NCBI GenBank assembly: GCA_013176395.1
Contig: JABMLP010000015.1
Coordinates: forward strand, 1,054,001 to 1,118,000
Source of the DNA: Venturia oleaginea
Lineage: Eukaryota > Ascomycota > Dothideomycetes > Venturiales > Venturiaceae
Direction of reading: 5' to 3'
Length of the DNA stretch: 64,000 nt
The notes beneath the pieces were generated by a model. That model searched no databases and was not told the origin of the DNA. It saw only the letters and a program-made list of their open reading frames with translations. The stretch's first letter is position 1. The number at the start of each line of letters is the position of its first letter. Position numbers and translations under genes: made by a program. Positions 1-11,950 of the stretch are shown one piece after another.

Positions 1-258
1 CGTGTATCTTCGTGTATCTTCGTGTATCTTCGTGTATCTTCGTGTATCTTCGTGTATCTTCGTGTCTCTTCGTGTCTCTTCGTGTCTCTTCGTGTCTCTT
101 CGTGTCTCTTCGTGTCTCTTCGTGTCTCTTCGTGTCTCTTCGTGTCTCTTCGTGTCTCTTCGTGTGTCTTCGTGTGTCTTCGTGTGTCTTCGTGTGTCTT
201 CGTGTGTCTTCGTGTGTCTTCGTGTGTCTTCATGTATCTTCGTGTATCTTCATGTATC
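1..258. repeat. 10-bp minisatellite, about 26 units
   Basis: Uninterrupted tandem array of a 10-bp unit with a variable middle: six CGTGTATCTT units, then ten CGTGTCTCTT, then seven CGTGTGTCTT, ending in degenerate CATGTATCTT/CGTGTATCTT units. The variants are in blocks rather than mixed, which suggests local expansion of single variants. The array starts at the window edge, so its full length is unknown. All three forward frames stay open only because the 10-bp period gives a 10-residue repeat without stops; I do not regard this as coding. Confidence 0.95.
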
Positions 259-1229
259 GGCCATGACCGATTCCTCGGATTTCACGGCGAACCCCTGGGT
301 CCACTTCGTTCACCTCGTCCATTAAACCTTTCTCCAGCGTCGTCCCCTTCTCGGCCATCAGTATCCTGAGCCATCACTTTGTCGGGAATGGGTGTGCTTA
401 CTGTTACTGGCTTTCTGTCCAAGTTAATGAACCGAGTGTCGCTCTACCACGATGTTACGGAATCCCATCGACAGCCAGATGTCCTTTTCGACCTCTCGCG
501 ATAGATACCGTCTTTCCGAAGTATTGGAGCATTGATTGGTCGATGCACTGACTCAGGGTGCAAGGGGTATTCGGGGCGGGGTCTCAAATGAATACACGGA
601 ACTAGACCCTGAGATATACAGCTCCTAAGCAATAATGCACTGCAAATAGCAATCGCACAGGAGCAGTTGATAAGTGTGCAGTGTGCAGTGTGCTGGAATA
701 TCACCCTGTCATGGCGACAGTTCTCTCAAACTCCAGGTGTTTCGAAACGTACCCTAACCACTCACAATAAAGAGCTTGGAGCAAGCATCTACTCCAATCA
801 ACTCACGCCATACAGACATGTTTCTAAACTAACAGCTGGTCGACAAACATGTCTTCTGCATCTTCATTTACCTTGTGCCCCCTCTGCAAAACCCGGGCTG
901 GTCTTCGTGCAACTTTTGCCAGGCTTTCGCATTAATGAGGTCGTGGTCGTGGCTTCATTCGGACATTCCCCATGCTGATCATGGATGTCACCACCATGCG
1001 CGTCTCTTCGTTCAAGCTTGCTCACCAGGATGGGGAACCTCTATGCTTTTTGCCTGCTTATATTTCAAACAGTCCATCAAAGGTTGGCTTCCAGGGGGAT
1101 CATCTGCGTTTACATAGCTATCGTCTTCCACTCGGTGTGAATTTTTAGCCCTCGCTGGTATCGAAACCTACCTTTGAAGGCCAACCACAAACTTCGCATG
1201 ATTTTCAGCTCAATCGACCCGTTCTGATC
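259..1229. other. intergenic, no gene recognised
   Basis: Only short overlapping open frames with no recognisable domain. A pyrimidine-rich stretch precedes the SUR7-like start at 1230. Part of it is presumably promoter and 5' UTR of that gene. Confidence 0.4.
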
Positions 1230-2958
1230 ATGAAGAAAGCACACATCATTGCGTTGGCTGCCCAGTTTTGGGCTTTTGTTCTGTCTTTCATCATACTGCT
1301 TGCTGGAAAAAATAGACAAATGACAGACTTGTACTTCGTCAAGGTATGATTCTTGCTTCTCCTTCGTTCTCGTTGTTTGCAGCAAGCTAAGACTGCTGCA
1401 GTTCAATACGACGAACCTTGGACGAGATACTTTGCAAGATTCGATGCTGTTTGCTATGAACAATTCGAACATTGTCTATTCATTCGCAACAACGTACACC
1501 AATATGCTCACAGTCCCCTTCGACATTTCAGCGACATCCCCGACGTCAAACTCAGCTGATGAGAGGGCTCCGTCCATACGGCGAGATCTCGACATTAGAC
1601 AAGCACCACCTGCTCCGGCTGCTCCAGAAAAACCCAACGTAATCGTTTTGATCCTTTCAAATGCGATTGATACGGTTGCTGGTTGGATCGGAGTGAAGCC
1701 AACAGGAGGAATCCCGACCACCTTAAAGAAAATGGCAACCGTCTCCGTCACAGACGTTCAAGACGGCTTTGGCGAATTCTACCTGAAAACTAAGAATAAG
1801 GTACTTGCCGATCTATCCACGGTCATGGCCAACTACCTCATAGAGTTAGCGGCTGGCTACAAAGCATCCGCTGCCGCAATGTTGGGCGGTACTGCACCCA
1901 AGGTTGCCGCGACTATCGAAGGTCGAGCGGTGCATCAACTCTCGACGTACAAAGATTTCTCAATGGCCTCTGAGGAAGCGGATGCTGTCATGGAAGCGTT
2001 ATTGAAAGAGGTCAAACACCCTGCACTTGCTGCCAATCTGGCAAAGGAGATGCCGCAGGTTATCGCCAATCTCAATGGCTCCACTGCAAAGGATGCCATG
2101 TTCACATCCCAAAAGAGCGTCAAGAATGCAGGTCTCGACGAACCCTTATTCTCGTCTAGCCCAATCGCTCCATTGCAAGGCGCGCTCATCACTGCAAGTC
2201 CAACGATCTTGAGCGCAATGAAAATGACAGTGATCAGAGGCATGAATGCCGGCATGGATAATGTGAAAGAAGCGGTCCCTGTCTACGACTGGTACAGATT
2301 CTATCTTGGTCATATGTGCTGGGGCTTCTACAAGCACGATCTTAAAAGTAGTAAGGTCACCGAAGAGCTTGTTGGATGCGGCACAACTGCTCAATGGAAG
2401 GACATCAACCTCGCTCCAATCATACAGAAAATGCTCCACAAGACTGGTATCAAGGCGCAAGTTCCGCCTCAGATTGGAGTTTGGGATGGCCTCGAGACAT
2501 CCTTTGAGGGTTTGAGAAAATTCACTGGACTCATCTACTCCATTGGTGTTCTCACTATCGTCAACCTCACCTTCGCCCTGATCGTTACATTGCTCGCTAT
2601 CAGCGCAACAGGCTCTGTCAATACTGGCACATTGAAAATGATATACTTCGCAACCATCAATGTCTGTATTGGTGCCATGTTCTTGGCCTACAGCAACGCA
2701 ATTGTCATCACGGCGTCTCTTGGAGGAGCGGCATATGTTATGCCCGGTACTGGAGAGGCTCTTGGAGCTGTCATGAATTTTGGTGGGGGCTTTCTCGCTC
2801 TTCTTTGGGTCAATTTTGCCTTGACTGTTACTGGTTTTATGGCTTGGATGGTGATGTGGTTGAGTCTTGTGAGGGAGGAGGAATTTGAAAAAGGGAAATT
2901 TGAGGGGACTTCGATGACCACGATGGTGAATGGGTATGAGATTCCCAAGCATGGCTGA
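1230..2958 (+). CDS. SUR7/PalI-family-like membrane protein
   Basis: Two exons, 1230-1343 and 1402-2958, give 556 aa; the 58-nt intron has donor GTATGA, a CTAAG branch-like site and acceptor CTGCAG. Without exon 1 the protein would lack its N-terminal membrane segment (about residues 5-24, AAQFWAFVLSFIILLAG). The following TDLYFVKFNTTNL stretch resembles the segment after TM1 in SUR7/PalI proteins. A long non-membrane middle (about 60-400) contains a Pro/Ala-rich patch and amphipathic helices. Three hydrophobic segments (about residues 413-437, 448-475, 496-520) end the protein, matching the 1+3 TM layout of the family. Known members act at the plasma membrane in cortical patches or pH sensing. 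At 556 aa it is longer than Sur7, so the role is inferred from topology only. Confidence 0.6.
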
Positions 2959-3517
2959 ATTGTTGGTTTCCAAGTGTTTTGATCATTACCATTTCTTCTC
3001 TCGCTTCATGAATATTCCAGGTTGGTTATGGGTCTGGTGTTGAATTACCATATTCGAAGGAGCTGTAGGTTTGCCACGGTCCTCGCACTTGACCTCGTTC
3101 GTTAGAATAGTGAATACTAGAACAGTGTTGTCTCAAGGTTGATTGCCATCACACTCAGCCCTCCGTGTCCTTGTATAGCTTAGTAACAGTTTGTGCCCTT
3201 GATCACAAGCAACGAGCACAAGGCCTGGTGGACCCAGTTTTAGCGCTTCCCCGCATTCTCGCAAGGCTCCATCTTGCCCTATCTGGGAGCTCCGTCATAC
3301 CACTTGGAACGGAGAACGCGTGATCAAGGTCACGACACTCAGGTGAGGGGAATATAGCTACTAACAGCAATAGCTGCAGCTGATCTCCTTCTCTTCAAAA
3401 CCCCCAACTCAGGTACAATCCATCCACTCTACACACAACTTCAATCAACTCAATCAACTGCTCCGGCATACACTTTCAGCCTTCTTACTCAATTGAAGCC
3501 CCGAAACCAACCAAACC
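2959..3517. other. intergenic; promoter side of the 3518 gene
   Basis: No coding signal. From about 3400 to 3510 the strand is rich in CAACTC/CAATCAACT runs, a typical fungal 5' UTR composition ahead of the start at 3518. Confidence 0.4.
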
Positions 3518-4313
3518 ATGGCAACGACAGCACCAATAGCCAAGGTCGACTCCCACTCCGCTGTCGAGGCTGGAGATGCAAAAGAACAAGGAAAGAAAGC
3601 TGCCGGGCGACGAGCCAGCTCTACTACAAGCAATGCATTCAGCATGGTAGATCTGGGTAAGTTAACATGTCAATGCTAAAACCCATTGTGGGCACATGGC
3701 CGTGTGAGGTGTTCAAGTGCGGGGCTGACTCCAAGCAGAGAAGGAAGGAAAGGAGATCAAGATTGCACCAGAAACACAACAGCTGAACTGGTAAGTTGTA
3801 CCCAAACCTGCCATCGAGCTCTCCACCACAACGGTATTCGGCCTTCTCGTCAACAATCACCATGCTAACTTGTAGCACAGGAAGCTGAACACGTCCCCAT
3901 CAACAGTTGAGGACAAGGACATGCTCAAGAAGCCGCTATGTGAACCCATGGTCCGCAAGATCGACCTACACTTCCCGCTAGGTTTGGAAGTGACAGCACG
4001 GAACCTGAAGGGCGTAACGATCAAGGACGCGCTGGACGCCATCCATAAGCAGTTCAAGAAAAAGGTATGTACACTCCAATGGCATTATCCACTTGTGCTG
4101 CTATGCCATTGTTCCCTGCACTCCCATCTTCCATTGTGTACCAAAACTAACTTATCCCTTCCACAGGCCGACGACGAACTCGACCTCCCATACCTGGCAG
4201 GCTTCGAATGGGATAAAGAAGAATGCTACACCCGCTTCATCGTAAACCAAAAGGCAACAGGTGCCCCCCAGGCCTCCAAGTCCAAGAAGAAGAAGGGCAA
4301 TGCAGAAGAATAG
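3518..4313 (+). CDS. small conserved fungal protein, function unknown
   Basis: Four exons, 3518-3656, 3739-3790, 3881-4064 and 4167-4313, spliced in frame to 173 aa. Donors are GTAAGT, GTAAGT and GTATGT; the last two introns carry CTAACT/ACTAAC branch sites. The N-terminus (about 1-80) is low-complexity and charged. A compact domain follows (about 88-155) with the segments IDLHFPLGLEVTARNLKGVT, IKDALDAIHKQFKKK and DLPYLAGFEWDKEECYTRF. The C-terminal tail is Lys-rich (SKSKKKKG), a possible nuclear signal. The domain pattern recalls fungal uncharacterised domains of the DUF6699 type, but I cannot confirm this. Confidence 0.75.
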
Positions 4314-5728
4314 GCATAAAATCTATCCAAGATTACACCCGTCAGCAGCACATGCTAGACACGAGACTCTCGTTTTAGGCGCTATTCCGGAAGGCGGCAG
4401 TCCTGATGGAGGCGAATGGTATGAAGTATAGGCATTTTGCTGGTGAAGGGCTGGCGTATGTACCGATACTCGGATGAACCGTGGATGAAGGGGCTCCAAT
4501 GGTGATATACAAGAGTCTTCTGATGATACAATAGATGGATTTTCCTGCGCTTGCTTGCGTGTCGCTTGTGTCCTTGTCGTGTGAGTGTGAGGTAATGGTG
4601 ATGAGAGAGAGGTGACTCTGACAATGGAAGAGTGAGTACTACAACCGAGTAAAGTCTGTGCGGGATGGGATTTCACCAGGTCCGTTTCCGTTCTCCTTCG
4701 TCAAGTCTTCTTGGAAATACTTTTCGCGAAGCCAATCAAGCTGGCTCTGCGTTCTTCTCGGAAGCTGCCAGAGAGCTTGCGTTAACTCTAAACCGTGTGC
4801 AACAGATTCCTCTATTCCACGTTGAGCGGTCAACTTAAATTTCCTGAAATATGACTGACATAAATCAACACTGCCAAATCTTTAGCGAACATTGCAAAGC
4901 CACCTGACTTGCCGCAAAGTCATCGATATCACCTGGGGGATTCTGGCTTTTAACGTGTTTTCGAACCATAGACAGGTAACAAGAACTGTGAACGCAGTGC
5001 CCTCCTATAAGGTTAAAAGTCTGCCAAAAAAAAAACCCCATTTTCTACTCGATCTAATGATTCAAGTCCTCTTGGCGATCTGCTTATTTCTGGAATTCGT
5101 GGACGAGAGGCCTGTGAATAGGTAGAAGGTTTTGAACTTTTGTATGAAAATAATGTATGAACATATTATCACAATTTCAGTGCAGTATTGAGAAGATTCC
5201 CAGATGTTTTTTCTTCGTTCTCTGAGCCAATTTTCATGGGGTCATGGGACAAGATGTTTACCCAAATACGTACTGATCACCCGCATCTCATCTCTGAGTG
5301 ACAAGCCCGTTCGAAGTCGCCAGAGAGGTTTCGACATCAGCATGGCCGAAGTAAATTGGGATATGTAAGTATACATCGATCTCGACTTCGAACACAGCTG
5401 TATGGGTGTTGCAACTCAGTAGTCCAGCAGGTAGTCCGGGCATGAATGAACAAACCTATTTTGCACTGCGAATGTTATTCTATCGTCCTTACTTTTGACA
5501 CCTGAAGAGTCCAGCCTTCTCGCGCATCGAGGCAGGAATATATACTGGAAAGGTCTAAGGATTGACATATTATCTCAAAATTATAAAGGCCCTATAGACC
5601 AGGCAAGCCATTTAACCAGACCAAAAAGCTCGTCTTGCCGCCTCATCATTCTTATCCGACAGCTAGCGAAGCGCAAGCATAGCACCTGAGTGCAAAGTAT
5701 ATAATTTGTAGACACTGAACCTGCCCGT
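4314..5728. other. intergenic, no supported gene
   Basis: 1.4 kb between two convergent genes. Contains a run of nine A followed by CCCC near 5026-5039 and AT-rich stretches. A 64-codon minus frame at 4639-4833 has ordinary amino acid composition, but no start context, intron model or family match that I recognise. Confidence 0.4.
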
Positions 5729-6528
5729 CTACTTCGAAGCCGATCGAACTTTCTCTACCGCCGCCGTAACACCCTCCTTGACCTCATGCTTTGCGTGTGT
5801 AGCAGTGTCCGCTGCCTTTTGTGCCAGTGTCTTTTCTCGTCCGCCCAAGCTAGATTGCCCTGTCAGTGTCTTGCCCATATATCTTACAGAAGAAGTTGTA
5901 AACGCACTTCCAGTAATTGACAAATCTGTATCCCTGTGTGCATTGTGCGCCGAAGTTCACGACGTGGCAGCCGAAGAGGAGATAGTTTGCAGGTGAGACA
6001 GCGAGGGCGTATCGCATGAAGACGGCTGAGTAGCAGGCTAGAGCTCCGGTCATGGACCCTGAGATACTGTTGTGCTTGTTAGTTTCTGTCCCTCCTTGCT
6101 TCGGGCCTATGATTTCGATGTAGGTGTAGCTCGAGTTTGGGGAAAGTCTAACATGAGGTAGACAAGTAATAGAGGAAAAGAGAGGAGGAGTATCGTACAT
6201 CTCAGGATCTTTGCTCGTGGCATCGACAACGGCAGCAATTGGGATACCAAAGTTGGAAGCCGGACCCCAGAAATCTACCATGCATTCAAATCAGCGTATA
6301 TTCGCAATCCCTAAGCGACCGCTTCCATAGCCCCAGAGACATCTCTTCCCAAATTCTCAATTGCTTCCAGCGTGTGAAGTCCGGGTTCCGGGTAGCTGTA
6401 GCTGACTCCCGCCGATTCGGAGCAGGAGCAAACTTGCAGGAGAAGGCAAACGTACGTGTAGAGCATAGGTAATCGGTGGTTGGATTGGAGCGAATCTTCG
6501 CGTTCAGGGCTTTTATTGCAGCGGCCAT
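5729..6528 (-). CDS. MPC1: mitochondrial pyruvate carrier subunit MPC1
   Basis: Four exons in transcript order: 6528-6456, 6274-6199, 6066-5908, 5849-5729; 142 aa. The spliced product reads STHFWGPASNFGIPIAA, then PEIISGSMTGALACYS, FMRYALAVSP and LLFGCHVVNFGAQCTQGYR, the conserved blocks of the MPC1 family (two to three short membrane helices of the inner mitochondrial membrane). MPC1 pairs with an MPC2/MPC3 subunit to import pyruvate; the partner is not in this window. The last intron (5907-5850) ends at TCTAG and joins ..VNYW to a 40-residue charged, Ala/Lys-rich tail starting LGGREKTLAQ, longer than in animal MPC1. The gene lies 431 bp downstream of pyruvate carboxylase on the same strand. 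Confidence 0.93.
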
Positions 6529-6959
6529 GATTCTTCCTGGTGTTGTTGTTCGTCTTTGAGAATTGAGGCCTCCCGACACTTCTTGTTGAGCTAAGAATTG
6601 TCGGGGCTCCGCGCTTGATTCTAGCGCCGGTTGAGTCTCACTCTGACACCTCACAGTTTTGTCTTAGAAATTGATCTCGGGGAGTTAAAAAGGCAGTAAC
6701 TGCTGAGACGAATCAAGACGGCCATTGACTTCAAGGTTTGCTTCACGAACGGCATTTTTCTTTTCAGTTCTCCAAGAAACAGTCATAGTTTTTACAGAAT
6801 CTGAAGGGTGCAAAGGTTTTGAAATTTGTGTTTGGCGCAATTTCTTTCATTCTGCTATCCAACCAAGCAATCATCATATATACCATGAAAGTTTTCATTC
6901 AAATCCGTCCTCTGTATCAACTTGAACGTCGCCGCAGTTCTTAAAAACTTGTTCATCCT

Positions 6960-9900
6960 CTACTTGACGATCTTGCAGACCAAGTCCTGAGCATCGACAG
7001 AGTCTCCCTCCTTGACACCCAAGTTTCCAATCTTGCCGGAGTGTGGGGCCGAAATCACCATTTCCTGTTGCGAGGTTAGCACATATTCGAAAAGGCAGAT
7101 GAGGTAAAGACTTACCATCTTCATGGCGCTCAGCACGGCAATTGGGTCTCCCTTCTTGACCTCGGCACCATCATGCACCCGAATCTCAACGACTACACCA
7201 GCCATAGGACTACCAACTTGGGTTGTGTCGGTGGGATCAGCCTTAGGCCTGCTGATGTTTTCGACACCAGCGTGCGTGTCATCAACAGTGACCTGTCGCA
7301 CCTCACCGTTCATCTCGTAGAAGACCTCACGTTGGCCGGTGGTCTCAGAGAGAGGACCGATAGCAAGAAGCTTCAGGATAAGCACCTTACCCTTTTCAAG
7401 TTCAACGTGGAATTCCTCGCCAATTTCTGGCTTCGCGAGGAAGTAACGCGTTGGAAGAACTGAGAGATCACCATACTTGGCGCAGAACTTTTTGTAGTCC
7501 TCGAAGACCTTTGGGTACATGATGTATGAGGCGACATCAGTCTCGGTGACACCGCCGAACTTCTCCTTGAGGTCCTTTCGCACCTTGTCGAAGTCGATTG
7601 GTTCAAGGTACAAACCAGGACGCTTGTCCATCTTCCTTCGCTCGCGGAGAGCGTGGCTACGAAGTGGCTCTGGGAAGCCTCCGTATGGCTGGCCCATAAG
7701 ACCTTCAAAGAACTCGAGGACTGAAGATGGGAAATCCAGCTGTTCGGCCTTTGCGAGGACCTCGTCGTGGGAAAGCTTGTTGGAGACCATGAACTGGGCC
7801 AAATCACCAACAACCTTGGAGGTTGGCGTAACCTTGACGATGTCACCGAGCAAGTCATTTGCCTCCTCGTATGACTTCTTAGTCTGAGCCCATTGCTCTC
7901 CAAGACCTTGCTGGGAGGCCTGGAAGATCAAGTTAGTGAGCTGACCACCTGGAATCTCGTGTTCGTAGACCTCAGGATCGGGGCCAGTAAGACCGGCCTC
8001 AAATGGCGAGTAGAGCAGACGGACTTGTGCCCAATAGCCGTCAATAAGGCGGAGAGCGTGGTGGTCGAGGCCTGGGTCTTGCTCGCTGCCTTCGAGCGAA
8101 GCAATGATGGCACCAATGCTGGGTTGCGAAGTCATACCAGACAAGCTGTCGGTAGCAGCATCGACAGCATCAGCTCCAGCATTGGCGCAAGCGACCATGG
8201 ATGCAACACCAGTACCAGCAGAGTCGTGAGTGTGCACGTGAATTGGCACGTCTGGGTACTTGGCGCGGAGAGCACCAATAAGCTTTGTGGCAGCAGCTGG
8301 CTTCAAAACACCAGCCATGTCCTTGACACCCAAGACGTGAGCGCCGAGGCCGATGATTTTATCGGCAAGACTCATGTAGTACTCGAAGTTGTACTTTTTC
8401 TTTGGGTTCATCATGTCACCCGAGTAGCACATGGTACCCTCGCAAACACCACCTGCCTTGATGACAGCCTTAATACCGACCTCGAGCTGGTCGATATCGT
8501 TGAGAGCGTCAAAAACACGGAAGATATCGACACCATTCTTCTTTGCCTGTTCACAGAAGTGGACGATGGCATTATCGGGAAGAGATGAGTATGCAACACC
8601 GTTGGCTCCACGAAGCAACATCTGGAAAGGGATGTTGGGTACGAGCTTCCTCATTTTCCTGAGTCTGTCCCATGGGTCTTCGTACAAGAAGCGCATGGCT
8701 ACATCGAATGTGGCACCACCCCAGCATTCAAGCGCCCAAGCGTTGCTAAGAGCGTGACTGGTCTCCTTAGCAATGTTGAGTAGATCAACAGTACGGACCC
8801 TGGTGGCCAACAAAGATTGATGAGCGTCTCTCCATGTTGTGTCCATGATCAAGCAGCCCTTGTACTCGCGAACAGCCTTAGCGAAGGCGGCTGGGCCCTT
8901 CTCAACAATGATATTTCTCCAGCCAGTCTTGCACGGCGAAGATGTGTCAATAACCTTGTGGTTGGAGGTAGAGATGACTGGTGGAGTGATCTCGCCCTTG
9001 AACTTGGGGTCACCAACTTGACCCTTGATCTGACTGCCATTGACAGCAAGATCTCCAAGGTAGGATAGAAGCTTCTGGGCACGATTTTGACTTCCGACTA
9101 GCGCGAAAAGCTCTGGAGTGTCATCGATGAATGTCGTCCAGCAATTTCCTTCGATGAATGTGGGATGGGTAAGCAGCGAAGCTAGGAAAGGAATGTTGGT
9201 TTTCACACCACGAATACGGAACTCGACGAGGGCACGAAGCATCTTCCTTCGTGCAATCTCGTATGTGGAACCATGACACGTGCACTTGACCAACATGGAG
9301 TCGTAGTGAGGTGTGATGACAGCTCCGGCAAAACCGTTTCCACCATCGAGACGGACACCATTACCACCAGACGAGCGGTAGACTTCAATCTTACCTGTGT
9401 CTGGCTGGAAACCCTTGGCGGGGTCTTCAGTGGTAATACGGCACTGGACAGCGAAACCGCGGGTGGAGATGCGGTCTTGTGTGAGGCCAAGCTGTTGGAG
9501 AGATGCACCAGCTGCGATTTGGATCTGGGCTGCGACAATATCGATACCAGTGATTTCTTCGGTGATTGTGTGCTCGACTTGGCTGCAGGGTAGTCAGTAT
9601 CGCTCTAGAATAAAGTGGAAGTGGTGTAACATACATTCGAGGGTTGATCTCGATGAAGTAGTAACGGTTCTGTTGATCGACCAGGAACTCAGCTGTTCCA
9701 GCATTGCGGTAGTTAACAGACTTGGCCAACTTGACGGCACCAGCGAGAATGGCATCACGGGTCTTGATTGGCAAATCCTTTGCTGGTGCCAGTTCAACAA
9801 CCTTTTGGTGACGTCGCTGGACAGAGCAGTCACGCTCATACAGATGCACGACGTTACCGTGGTTGTCTCCGAGAAGTTGAACCTCGATGTGCTTAGGTTT

Positions 9901-10945
9901 GTCGAGGAAGCGTTCCACGAAGACGGTACCATTACCGAAGGCGGACTTGGCCTCAGATGTAGCGCGCTCGAAGGAGTCCTTCAGGGTTTCCTGCTCGCGT
10001 ACCACACGCATACCACGTCCACCTCCGCCAAAGGCCGCCTTGATGATGATTGGGAAACCATATTCATCGGTGAATTTCTTTACGTCCTCGAACTTGTCAA
10101 CAGCACCTTCAGTACCTGGGACAACTGGGACCTCGCATTTGATTGCGAGCGCGCGGGCTGAGACTTTGTCACCGAGCGCGTCGATGGTTTCTGGAGTAGG
10201 GCCGACGAACTGCAATTCATGTAAGCTAAGGTGTCTCACCCCACGCCATGGCAAACATGTGACCGGGAAGCCTTGTCGCACCCCGCGCTCATCATAGCTG
10301 CAACATTAAAATGGATTTTATGCTGTCAAAGCTCTCGAGTCGGTGTGACAAGAAATCACAGGCACGCAAGGCTGCCAAAGTAGAAGGCAACTTACAATAA
10401 TCCCCGCCTTCTCCACATTTCGGGCAAATTCTGCGTTCTCAGACAAGAAGCCGTAGCCAGGATGGATCATGTTGACATCGTGTTCAACGGCGATTTTGAT
10501 AATCTCGTCACCAGCAAGGTATGCACCGACTGGAGTGTATTGTCCTCGCTTTCCAATGACGTATGCCTCGTCAGCCTTTTGTCTGTGCATGCCAAGTCTG
10601 TCTTCGTAACTGAAAACAGCTACGGTGTGGAGGGAAAGCTCGTGGGCGGTTCGGAAGATTCCTGAAGACCAATGTTAGGTGAAGCTTCGGGTGAGAACTG
10701 CGAACTACCTACGAACTGGGACCTCGCCTCGATTGGCGACTATAGAACTGTTAGCAGATTGTACGGAGCTTCGGAAGCGGTGTGTAGTTACCCAGAAGCT
10801 TCCTCATTTCCATGATGGAGCTGTTGGCCCGCAACCGCTGGTGCACCGAGTTCTTGACGACCGAGGAGTCGTGGTCAATGCTATCGTCGAGAGCATCTTC
10901 AGCTGGAGCTGCTCGGGCAGCTGCTTCTCTGAGGGCTTCCGCCAT
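6960..10945 (-). CDS. PYC: pyruvate carboxylase
   Basis: Six exons in transcript order: 10945-10792, 10739-10713 (27 nt), 10661-10396, 10209-9635, 9582-7116, 7064-6960; 1197 aa, the usual fungal length. It converts pyruvate, bicarbonate and ATP to oxaloacetate. Biotin carboxylase domain: VANRGEVPVRIFRTAHEL near residue 52, HPGYGFLSENAEFA, the Gly-rich ATP-grasp loop GGGGRG at about 210-215, EINPR. Carboxyltransferase domain from about 585 with DTTWRDAHQSLLATR and HVHTHDSAGTG. Biotin carrier domain at the C-terminus with AMKM; the biotinylated Lys is about residue 1162. No mitochondrial presequence is evident, fitting the cytosolic fungal enzyme. The last intron (51 nt, 7115-7065) is a stop-free multiple of three directly after AMKM (see findings). 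Confidence 0.97.
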
Positions 10946-11730
10946 TGTAGAGGGAGGGAACGGTAGCTCGAGTGATGAGGGTGATGCAGGTGGAATCGAG
11001 GTTCTCAGAATGGGCTGGGGAAGCTTGAAATATCAAGCAAGTCTTTGGTAAAAGCGACGCACGATATGTCGCTCTTAGTCGCTTTGACCGTTATCAGCTG
11101 GTGATCAAATCATGTTGCATGTGGGCGAGGGGTTGATGAAGCTAAAAAGCCGCACATGAGCCAATTGAAGCTGGAGAACTTACAGGTTTGACAGGTTGAA
11201 GACCACGGTGAGTGGAAAGTGAAGGAGGGAGGCAGAGACTAAAGAATCAACGGAAACTTGGGGGAAATGGAGCTCTGGGATGGAGATGATGGGCAATGCA
11301 GATAGCTAGCTCCAAGCTTTCTAGGCGGGGTACCTTACTGTTAGTTTGTTTTTTTCCTCGGCCACGGAGTAGTCAATACCAAGACTCAATCGTCGCTCAT
11401 ACCAACAGCTCGTCCAAATTAGTCGGCCGATCTTTGCTTGGTGTTCTTAGCCGTTGACACACTGCTCCACGGCCGATAAGACGTGGAGGGAAATGAGCAA
11501 TTCCTGAGGATGTCGGGCCCTGCTCGCATTACACAGGGCTGTACCTCCAGGCCGGCTATCTAACAGATAGTTTTACAGCCTTGCTTTCTAGCTCGGAGAA
11601 CAAAAAGGGATTTTCTAGAGTCAAACCCCAATGAAGCCTCATCTTTTCTTGTTCACGATAATCAAAGCACGGGTAACGTCGGTTGGTCCATATGAGGTGG
11701 AAACTGGCATGCAGGAACACGCAGACATAT
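10946..11730. other. PYC promoter and 5' UTR region
   Basis: 785 bp upstream of PYC with no coding frame. On the minus strand the 60 bp before the start are pyrimidine-rich, typical of highly expressed fungal genes. GT/AG pairs occur here, so a 5' UTR intron is possible but not demonstrable. Confidence 0.4.
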
Positions 11731-11808
11731 TCCCTCTTGTCAATGGTTAATCACAGCGTAACGCATAAGCCACACCAAGATCCTGTGATTAACCATTGAC
11801 AAGAGGGA
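11731..11808. repeat. perfect 26-bp inverted repeat with 26-bp spacer
   Basis: 11731-11756 (starts TCCCTCTTGTCAATGG) is exactly the reverse complement of 11783-11808 (ends CCATTGACAAGAGGGA). The spacer is 26 bp. A transcript would form a 26-bp stem. No flanking target duplication is visible. Confidence 0.95.
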
Positions 11809-11950
11809 GTACGATACGATGGCAGATCGCATCAAGCCCGGGCTCCAACAGTGGTACAGGTTGAGACACGCCCAGACTGGGTCATACGGTCAACGCTCCT
11901 CGGCAGTGATAAACAGCATTGGGAAGAGGTTGGCAACTTCTTTCTGTCAT

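Noticed and set aside
2..369. Three long overlapping forward frames giving repeats like YLRVSSCIFV
   Set aside because: They come from a stop-free 10-bp repeat read in three frames; no start context and no non-repeat domain.
2146..2973. 275-codon minus frame opposite the SUR7-like gene
   Set aside because: Antisense shadow of a well-supported plus gene; no domain.
7373..10161. Several long frames on both strands within pyruvate carboxylase
   Set aside because: Codon-usage shadows; the PYC frame explains the region fully.
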